In this document: one piece after another, positions 55,829 to 64,000 of the stretch
Position numbering within the stretch: position 1 is the stretch's first letter
Layout of the letters: every line of letters starts with the position of its first letter
NCBI GenBank assembly: GCA_030686995.1
Contig: CM060706.1
Span: 138,037,005 to 138,101,004 of the forward strand
DNA from: Artemisia argyi
Lineage: Eukaryota; Streptophyta; Magnoliopsida; Asterales; Asteraceae
Direction of reading: 5' to 3'
Length of the DNA: 64,000 nt
Notes under the pieces: model-generated
The model's input: only the letters and a program-made list of their open reading frames with translations
Told to the model about the DNA's origin: nothing
The model's database searches: none
Program-made: the position numbers and the translations under genes

Positions 55829-57677
55829 TAACCCATGACTTTGAGTCTAGCTACAAGACTCGTAAATAAAGAAAAGCGCTTCTTGGGAGGCAACCCATGT
55901 TTTGTGTGATTTTATTTGTTTGATTGTTATTTGCTTCCGTATGCATGTTTTATTTTTATTGTTGGTTGATCATGTTTCTCAATTAAAATGTGGAAATACT
56001 TTACTATGTTGTTTGGCCTAGTCTTAACTCCAACCTAAAAGTATTTTTGCAAAAGATAAGTGTAAGGGGAAACCCCAAATATGTTTTCAAGAAACAAACC
56101 GATCATGATTCTCCACAATATTAAATGAACATGTATATTCGTATTTGTTAGAGTCAAATGCTTGTGTTGAGTCATAATGAAGTTGTGCAGGATTTTCCAG
56201 GAAGTAGGACGAAGTTTTTCCAGAAATTTTCTGGAAACTTAACATAAGAATTTCTGCAGGTCCATTCTGACGGCGTCAGAGTATTACTCTTGACGGCGTC
56301 AGGAGTTAAAAATCAGGAAATTTTGCCGGTTTTGTTTTTCTAACGGAGTCTTATGGTTTTTGTGAATTATTAAGTTTTATAATCTCCAGGAAATCTGCAA
56401 ACTTCATTCCACAAGCATTATATCTTACTTTGTTTTCTAGGATTAGTAACTTATATAGGATGCCGCCGATTTTACGCGAGGTTGTCTTGTCTATTTTGTC
56501 AGGTTCTACAGGTTATGTTTGACAAGGAGATGATTTATATTCTGGAAGGGGAGCTTTGATTGTTCGTTTTCTTGGAAGAAGATTTAACCTGGTCAACCTA
56601 AAATCCATACCGAGCAAATCAGGGGAGTATTTGATTTCATTCTCTTTACTTTTTCACTTTTACATTCTTTACTTGAACATTGGGGACAATGTTCATCTTA
56701 AGTGTAAGGGGAGGGTAAAAAGATGATACCTTACATATGCACTTTCGCTTGAGTTTGTTTTGTTTGATGGTAGATGTGTAATAAAACTACGAGAAATACT
56801 TGTTAGTGTAATTTTAGCGCCAAATTTAAATTTTTTTACAACATTTAGGAGTGAAACTTTAGCCATAGCAAGCGTCTCATGGATAGGAGGTTGTATGACT
56901 AGCACATAACCGTATATTCAGAAAAATTTTCCACCCAAAAATGTGAGGTTCGCCTTTAGATTTGATAGGAAAAGCATTCATTATTAGTGCTTATGAGTGT
57001 ACCGGTAGCATTTAGATTCTAGAACTTGTGTTAGTGATGCATCCCGAGACCGCTAGTGAGACTACATTCGTGTAGTAGGATTTACTACATGATAAGAGGC
57101 ATTAGGATCACCCTTGTGTTAAACCCGTATTACAATTACTTGACCATTTAAGTCATATTACTTGGCTAGTTAAGTCAACTAATTTTTCCCACACCATTAG
57201 CGTTGTACTCATTTTTAGTACACGATACCTCTAGTACACCCTTCCGAGCCTATCTTTTCGTTTCTAACTTTAAGCATTTTACTTAAAAGAAGAATTTGTT
57301 ACACCTCACTTAAATGTACAACCAAATCGCCTTAGCCTTCCGTGTATGCACTCATTTTTAGTGCATTATTGTTATTTGTTAAACCCTAAGTTAACTTTCT
57401 AATTGATTACATGGTTGCTAAGTCGAGTCATATCCTTGTACATATTGTTTTGGGACGATTGGGACTCATGGGTAAGTACTTATTTTATGAAGTAATGGGG
57501 AAGAACATCATTTATTAACCCCATATGTGCGGTAATCTTAAAAGTGCTCCAAGTGTTTTAATTTTCTTAATTCGAGTCATTAGAATAGTTTAATGTAAAG
57601 TATGTAAAGATTCAAGTGTAAGGGGAATGCTCATACCCCTATGATGTATTATTTTGGATGGTAGGGTAAGAGTGTAT

Positions 57678-57717
<40 letters not shown>

Positions 57718-58264
57718 GGACTACCATCCCGTTTTTCATTCTATGTTCATTTTATGTTTTTGTTATTTTCCATTTATTAGCTTAAGTCGAGTCTAGTCTT
57801 GGCTTAGCAACGCCATATTGTACATGTAATTAACCAAGATTGTTAACTCGCCACCAGTAAAACTTCCTTTATCCAACAAAACCGTGTAATTCATATCCCT
57901 ATACCTAACGTTACAACCCTTTAAAAGACCTCTTTGATAGTTTATCCTAGGTGCTTACGCCATGTGGTGGAGGTTTGATCCTTTCCCAAGCCTATGGTAA
58001 TCTATTTTGCTATGACAGGTAGTGAGAGATATCTTCCATTTCCATAATGTTATATTACTTTATTACACCCGAGAGATGTGAGTATCTAAACACTATTTGT
58101 GAGGTGCTTGTGTATGACCTCCGTGCTTGTCTATTGGTCTTTAGTGGAACGATTATTTGTTGTAATTACTTTTATATTAGTGTTAAATGACCTCTAACTT
58201 GTCTTTTGAGTAGAATAAAAGCTCATTTGCTTGAGGACAAGCAAATCTCAAGTGTAAGGGTATA
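55829..58264 (+). other. Conserved 3' non-coding block of Athila-like copy 5
   Basis: GGGAGGCAACCC hairpin 55876-55899; palindrome pair near 56268-56302; GGGA-loop hairpin 56674-56695 (perfect) with AAGTGTAAGGGG just after; inverted repeat GGATGGTAG/CTACCATCC at 57656-57729 enclosing about 37 A; AGGA-loop hairpin 58225-58246 (perfect 9-bp stem) and polypurine motif before the LTR. Confidence 0.7.
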
Positions 58265-59674
58265 TGATGAGGCGAAAAATGATCCGTTTTTAGGGGGTCA
58301 TTTAAGCCCGAATCCGACTTTATTTGATCAAATATTGCCCTAAATCGTTCCTTTTGTGATTTTAGGTGTTTGGAGAGTGAATTCTGGAAAAGAAGCCATT
58401 TTGGACGTTTTTTGGAGCATAAAAGTGAAGAAAACGGCAAAGTATCAATTTTCCATGCTGAAGACACTAGGTGACGGCGTCAAGAGTTACACCCTGACGG
58501 CGTCAGACATCAAGAATAAAACACCGTAGTTGATGACGGCGTCAAAAGCCATCCTGACGGCGTCAAAGTCCCAAGAATAAAATACCGTAGGTGGTGACGG
58601 CGTCACATAGGCCGTCATAAGTAGATCAAGGCCGTCCGAGGAAGTATTTGGCGGCGAGGTGACGGCGTCACATGCTTGTCTTGACGCCGTCAGCCTAGTT
58701 TTCCTATATATAGTTTTCTAGTTTTTACATTAAAAGAGAGAGAAGTTTTGGTGAAACCCTAAAGACGAATTTGGTGCATCTTTTACAGGTTTTTCAAGGG
58801 TTCCAAACCCTTGATACCTTGCATTGTAATTGAGATAAGTGTTCTTCTAATTCAATCAATATGTCTATGTGTTGGTTGTCTATATCTTGTTCTTGTCTCA
58901 ATTCAATTATGCTAGGCTAGATCTCTCTTGTGTTTGCTTAGATCTAATGAAACCTAGATGTTGATTATGTGTTGATTACTTGTTTATTCTTGTTCTTGGA
59001 TGAATGATTTATATGTTAGGCTTAAGAAAACTGGCAGATCTCCAAATGGTAACATGCTTGAACGTCTTAAGAAACATGAACCGAGGCGTACTAGGTCGTT
59101 ATTGGTTGTATTTAATGCATGAGCCACCGTTTACAATCCCTATAGTTGTGATGGGTCATGGTGTAGGAGGAGATAAGAGCTCATAGAGTTGGGGAGTTAT
59201 GTATGCCACCCCACGAATGGTATTAAGGAATACAATCCGTCATCCATACAAGTATAACAAGTAATTAACGTGTAAAAGATGTCTAGGGAGTAGTGAAGTC
59301 TAAGTAAACACAATTTCTCCAATTACTGCTCACAACCTTAGTATAATTTAGTTTAATTTCATTTTTAGTATTTTATTTTGATTATATATTAGTTTTGGGT
59401 TAGTTGAATAGCAACTAATTCCGCCCACTCCTTCAAAAACCGAGATTTTACTTGCTTTCATAAAAATATAAAAATACAAAAATAATCATCCCTCACCTTT
59501 AGAACTAATAATTAGGTTTTCTAATCCTAACGACACTATTCCTAAGCTGAACGATCAATCCCCCGGTACTTGTCACTATACTATACTACAACGATCAGGT
59601 ACACTGCTTGGTGGGGGTTGTAAGCTTCTCGAGATCCCTCGAGAGGTAAAGCAAGGTGCGATTCCCACGCATCA
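58265..59674 (+). repeat. 3' LTR of Athila-like copy 5 (1,410 bp)
   Basis: TGATGAGGCG to CACGCATCA, followed by TSD gatat. TATA at about 58705-58713. Differs from the 5' LTR by a few substitutions and one extra T. Confidence 0.9.
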
Positions 59675-59679
59675 GATAT

Positions 59680-59994
59680 GCATGAGTTTATTTAGGAAGT
59701 GATAATGCATATCTTTTAGCAGTTTTTAGAATATATGTTTCTTGTGAAACGGTTTAGGGTTCCTTATGTATAAAAGGAACACACGAGTATGTATTGAGTT
59801 ACGTTTTAGAAAACAATTTCATTGTTATTGAAAAGATCCATAGAGGATCAATTGTTCTTAGTATTAAAACTTGTGTTTGTTTCCGCTTTAAAATACAAGT
59901 TGCAGAGATTGTCTATTAGTGTGTTGGTGATTACATTAACATAACTAACGATTCTAGAGTGCTCAGAAGATCTATCAAGGTCTAAGTTTCAACA
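59680..59994 (+). repeat. 3' LTR of copia C, right part
   Basis: Resumes the LTR at GCATGAGTTTATTT and ends GTTTCAACA, followed by the element TSD gtggt (59995-59999). Confidence 0.9.
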
Positions 59995-59999
59995 GTGGT

Positions 60000-61801
60000 G
60001 TTTGACCGGATCTAAAAGGTTTGTTGTTTGTATTGGTTTGTATGTCATCGGTATATTTGTTGGTCACGAGGTATGTTAAGATCTCTCTCATATATGAGGG
60101 TTTCCTATGTGGTTTGAGGTTGTTAAGATGTAATAAATTTTTGGCTTTTGGTTTCTTCTTTCTTGATTTGTATTTTATGGAAGATGAACTTAACAAAAAG
60201 TGGTGTGTTTTTGATCTTGGTGGTTTTGGGTTGTTTAGATCTTGAGATTTGTTATGGTCTCATAAAATTTTGTTCGCTTTGTTTTTTGATATTTTGAAAC
60301 ATTTTTTTCGAAAGCCAATGAAGAAACATGGTCTTGCTAAAAGCTTTGTTGTGTTTAGCTGGTTTATGTGTTCTTGTAGGTTTTGTTTTTTTTATCTTTT
60401 GTGAATATTCTCAAAAAGGTGAAGATCGGTGGGTATCTTTTGTGAATATTATTACAGTATGACTTAACAGGTTGTGGTAGGCAATACCAAGCAATATCTT
60501 TGTACGAAGGTTTTGTTATTGTGTCTATTCTTGAAAGATCTCAAATGGGATACATAATAATGAAATTTATAATAATAGTTCATGTTGTCTTTCTTCGTAT
60601 TCTTTTGACAATTTATAATTGAATAACTATACAAGATTTTTCTTCAAAGCCTATTCACTTGACCAAAAGCACAACATATAGAATACATTGAAATTTTATT
60701 TATCTTTTTGAATGAGAAATCATACAATGTAAATTTCACACCTTTTTTCATGTGAATAAATACTAGCTACACATCATAAGAAAAAAATAGTTTAGAACCT
60801 TTTTATGTGCTATTTGTAAGAATTTCAATTCATAAACTACAACAAGCTCTAATATGAACCTTTTTTCTCTGTTATTATGTCGCATGTGCATACGTATCAT
60901 CTTTAACTTTATTTGTAGATAAGTTTCTTTGACAAGATTCATAAATTTCATGGCATATGAAAACACCAAGAATCACTAACATATAATATCATATATTGAA
61001 AAGGTGTAAAGGAATGATATGGAGCACTTTCTATTTGTTTGAAAAGAATCGATTTAAGAGATGATGAACGTGCTATAACAGTAAACATATTTATAATGTT
61101 TCATTGGAACGTAACATGTAACTAAATTGTAAGCCAAATGTGAAAAAAGCGCAAAAATGCTAAGTCAGAGCAATGTCAAACAAGGAAGGGAACCTACACA
61201 ACAGTGAAGAAGCGATGATCTATATATGGACATTGATGGACTTATGACGTGATACGGATCTACGAAAAGACATAGGCAAAAATTTAAAATGCAGGATAGT
61301 GACGACAAGGAGGTTCAACTCCAAAGAATTGGGTTTAAGAGGTGTGTAAAAAGAAAATAAGAGGGACAACATATTATCTTGTAATTATCTTTGAGACTAC
61401 AAGTTTTGTGTATTTATCTTTTTTTAACTACAATGATTTACTAAAAAAAACACTAAAAAATGAGATATGGCCGAATGTGATAATTTTAAAAACGTGTCAC
61501 TTATAAAAGACCATATTTCCTATATCTAGCAAAGTTAGCATTACGTTTTCGGAAAAGAAAAAAAATGTTAGCATTAGGTTCACATCTTTTTAGGAACAAA
61601 AATGTGGAAAATGTGGAAAACAATGCCAAATTAGCTAGGAAAAAAAATTACTTCATCAAACACATTGTCTATGTACTTTTTGTAAGTTCAATGCAATCTT
61701 GATCTAAAAATGTCAAGCTATTTATCAATAAATATTTGTCGCCGTCCTTATTCACGGGTATCACAATATGCATTACAACTTCTATTCAATCATGCCATCA
61801 G

Positions 61802-61844
<43 letters not shown>

Positions 61845-62184
61845 AAAAGGTTTCGCGAGCGCTACAAATGGAATTTTCCAAGGCCGTCGTAATTTTGTCG
61901 AAACTAGACACCGCTACTGCCAGGCGCGGGTATCCGTGATACAATTGTTACAACCATTTGCAATTACATTTTGATCTTTTTACATTCTATTTTGAACGTT
62001 ATACGAAATACTTACCACCATATCGCATATCGTTAGGAACCGCTGCCGTATGTGCGTGTACTCACCAGTGAAATTAAAAGTTAAAAGTTAAAACTAAGTA
62101 TAAAATTCTTCTTACAGTTAACGACAAAATTTTGTACATTCAACCTTTCATCCAACATATTCAAGTGTCAACGCATATAAAAGG
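60000..62184. other. AT-rich flanking sequence, no gene recognised
   Basis: Once continuous with 21737-22132 before copia C inserted. Short frames (up to 74 codons) carry no family signature; those around 61710-61974 exist only because a run of about 40 A (61802-61841) translates as Lys. Possible intron-like T-rich stretches are seen near 60380-60470 but no exon can be supported. Confidence 0.4.
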
Positions 62185-62189
62185 AACCC

Positions 62190-62669
62190 TGTTGGGAATT
62201 CTGCTAAGATAGAATTCTGCTGAAGAATCTGCTGATGGTTTCTACTGAAGAGACAGATTCTGCTTATAGATTGTTTCTGCTGAAGTTTAGTTTCAGCATG
62301 ATTAGTTTCTGCGGATATGGTTTTTCCGTGTTTTGTGTAATATAGTTAGGATATGCATGAGTTTATTTAGGAAGTGATAATGCATATCTTTTAGAAGTTT
62401 TTAGAATATACGTTTCTTGTGAAACGGTTTAGGGTTCCTTATGTATAAAAGGAACACACGAGTATGTATTGAGTTACGTTTTAGAAAACAATTTCATTGT
62501 TATTGAAAAGATCCATACAGGATCAATTGTTCTTAGTATTAAAACTTGTGTTTGTTTCCGCTTTAAAATACAAGTTGCAAAGATTATCTATTAGTGTGTT
62601 GGTGATTAAATTAACATAACTAACGATTCTAAAGTGCTCAGAAAATCTATCAAAGTCTAAGTTTCAACA
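62190..62669 (+). repeat. Solo LTR of copia C family (480 bp)
   Basis: Same start, end and length as the reconstructed 3' LTR of copia C, with TSD aaccc on both sides (62185-62189, 62670-62674). No interior. TATAAAAGG at 62444-62452. It is the product of recombination between the two LTRs of a former element and lies 2.2 kb from copia C in the same orientation. Confidence 0.9.
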
Positions 62670-62674
62670 AACCC

Positions 62675-62929
62675 TCATGGATAGACAAGTTGGCCTACCA
62701 TTCTATACGTTCCTTGTACACAACAAATGAACTCAAAAAGATTTTCGTGTGTCTAATTAACTTTTTTACAATCATGCAAGAAGTTATTTACATTTTCTTT
62801 GGCAAACCGACTCTATTTCATCCATGAAATAATGTTACCTATTACATTGTTTGTGGTTTATTGGTTTAAGTAGACGCATAAGTTTTGCTAAATTTTTTTA
62901 GATACCCGGGCTTTCACGAGTCTAAAGTT

Positions 62930-62960
<31 letters not shown>

Positions 62961-63790
62961 CTTTTTTTTTTAAACATGTGTCTCAATTGGTTCGTTATAT
63001 TTAAGTTGGATATGTATTTAAAAAAAAACTCTTTATCGGCAGGTTGGTCTGCAGTCTTTGCGTTCTAACAGCTACATGTGGAATGGACAAGTTCTGTACA
63101 ACATGTTTCTATTTAGTTTTGGTTAATTTATTTAGGTATGCAAACAATTGGTCTATACTTTGATTATGTTATGTTTACTATATATAAATCATGAATAACT
63201 CCCTCTCTAAAATTTTAAGACTTACAAAAAATTAAGCATGATTTACAACACTTTAATGCACCCAATTTTCATAATTACAACAAAGTAAGCATATTGTACA
63301 ACAAAATAAAGCATGGTGTCATTTTAAAACCAAAAATTTTATCAAACAACATTAATTCTATTAAAAACACCCCTTAACCAAAAATTACAATAATTTAAGC
63401 ACAATTTACAATAGCTGTAACCAATTTTCAGATTTACAACAAAATAAGCATAGTGTATAACAAAATAAGCATGATCTACTTTGCAGACTTACAACTGCTA
63501 TTAAAGTGGTCAATATTATTAATGACTATAATGACTACTACTTATAAGAAAAGAAACATAGTGTATCACACTTTAATGCACATAATTTTCAAACATACAA
63601 GACAAGAAACATAGTGTACAATAAAACATCACATTAATGCTATTTAATGTAGTCAATTATTTAACTGATCAATAAATACAATTAATACATTTATTAAAAC
63701 ACCATTTACATAAGAAATACAAATTATCAAGTATATTGTACAACCAAATTAAACACAATTCATGCATTAAATTTCACTACTACAAATAAT
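62675..63790. other. AT-rich flank with short dispersed repeats
   Basis: A T run at 62933-62970. Between about 63230 and 63770 a motif like ACAAAATAAGCATAGTGTA recurs imperfectly at least four times, so this may be a decayed transposon. No coding frame. Confidence 0.35.
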
Positions 63791-63807
63791 AAAGCACATT
63801 ATACAAA

Positions 63808-63928
63808 TATTCAAGCCCGAACGGGCTACGAGCCAAATGGGCTTGAGCCCGAATGGGCGCGGACCAAACGGGCTCGAGCCCAAACAGGCACGGGCCAACG
63901 GGTTCGAGCCCGAACGGGCACGGGCTAT
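63808..63928. repeat. GC-rich tandem repeat of GGGCTCGAGCCCGAAC type
   Basis: About seven imperfect units of 16-18 bp (variants of ACGGGCTCGAGCCCGA), each partly palindromic, in otherwise AT-rich sequence. Base composition is strikingly unlike the neighbours. Confidence 0.7.
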
Positions 63929-64000
63929 ATGAAATTCTTGATATACGTAAAATTTATTGTTAAAAAGAAGATAATAAACTAAAATATATTATTTATCAAA

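Larger units (their letters stand above)
52017..59674 (+). mobile_element. Athila-like non-autonomous element, copy 5
   Basis: 7,658 bp inserted in the 3' LTR of copia C, TSD gatat (52012-52016, 59675-59679). LTRs of 1,409 and 1,410 bp that differ at only a few sites noticed by eye, so probably the youngest insertion. Contains a primer-binding site, a gag plus protease-like frame with an early stop, and the conserved 3' block; no RT or integrase. Confidence 0.9.
22138..59994 (+). mobile_element. Copia element C with three nested Athila-like elements
   Basis: LTRs at 22138-22601 and 51852-52016 plus 59680-59994; TSD gtggt at 22133-22137 and 59995-59999. Removing copies 3, 4 and 5 leaves about 13.3 kb: LTR, PBS, gag, protease, integrase, RT/RNase H, an antisense ORF, a large sense accessory ORF, polypurine tract, LTR. 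All three nested copies lie in the same orientation as C and each has its own perfect TSD, so C is the oldest of the four. All its main ORFs are broken. Confidence 0.9.

Noticed and set aside
61710..61974. Three Lys-rich ORFs
   Set aside because: All are carried by one run of about 40 A; nothing outside it resembles a protein family.

Overview
This is a plant nuclear window built almost entirely of LTR retrotransposons, many nested in one another. There is no operon structure, no rRNA or tRNA gene and no complete host gene. The Gag, protease-like and accessory proteins resemble, from memory, families that are abundant in Asteraceae (daisy family, for example Tanacetum and Artemisia). That placement is inference; no search was run.

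Layout. 1-2109: a small non-coding copia-type element on the minus strand, cut by the window edge. 2110-4815: minus-strand leader and long LTR of a SIRE/Maximus-like copia element. 4816-13243: remnant of a small Tat-like gypsy element, interrupted by Athila-like copy 1 (5731-12107, TSD tcatc) and by a 410-bp hAT-type MITE (12254-12663). 13252-13515: a broken PPR gene fragment. 13908-15165: 5' LTR and broken gag of a second copia family. 15463-21731: Athila-like copy 2, minus strand (TSD tttct). 22138-59994: one copia element (called C, TSD gtggt) that unnests to about 14 kb once three Athila-like copies are removed: copy 3 (22795-30826, in gag, TSD agaat), copy 4 (38992-47883, in an accessory ORF, TSD ctaat) and copy 5 (52017-59674, in the 3' LTR, TSD gatat). 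62190-62669: solo LTR of the same copia family (TSD aaccc). The remainder is AT-rich sequence without recognisable genes.

The five Athila-like copies share about 1.4-kb LTRs, a TGGCGCC primer-binding site (lost in copy 1) and a conserved 3' internal block of about 2.4 kb. None encodes reverse transcriptase, RNase H or integrase. Their cargo differs: gag plus protease (copy 3), gag plus a protease-like domain lacking its catalytic motif (copy 5), that domain alone (copies 1 and 2), and broken gag plus an ATHILA ORF-1/env-like gene behind a probable intron (copy 4). They look like a non-autonomous family mobilised by proteins supplied elsewhere.

Copia C has gag, protease, integrase and RT/RNase H, all inactivated by stops and frameshifts. 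Between pol and the 3' LTR it carries two divergent genes: an antisense 140-aa ORF and a sense accessory ORF of about 1,195 codons. The most interesting signals are the modular cargo and pseudo-protease of the Athila-like family, its palindrome arrays and repeated hairpin/purine modules, and the divergent gene cassette of copia C.
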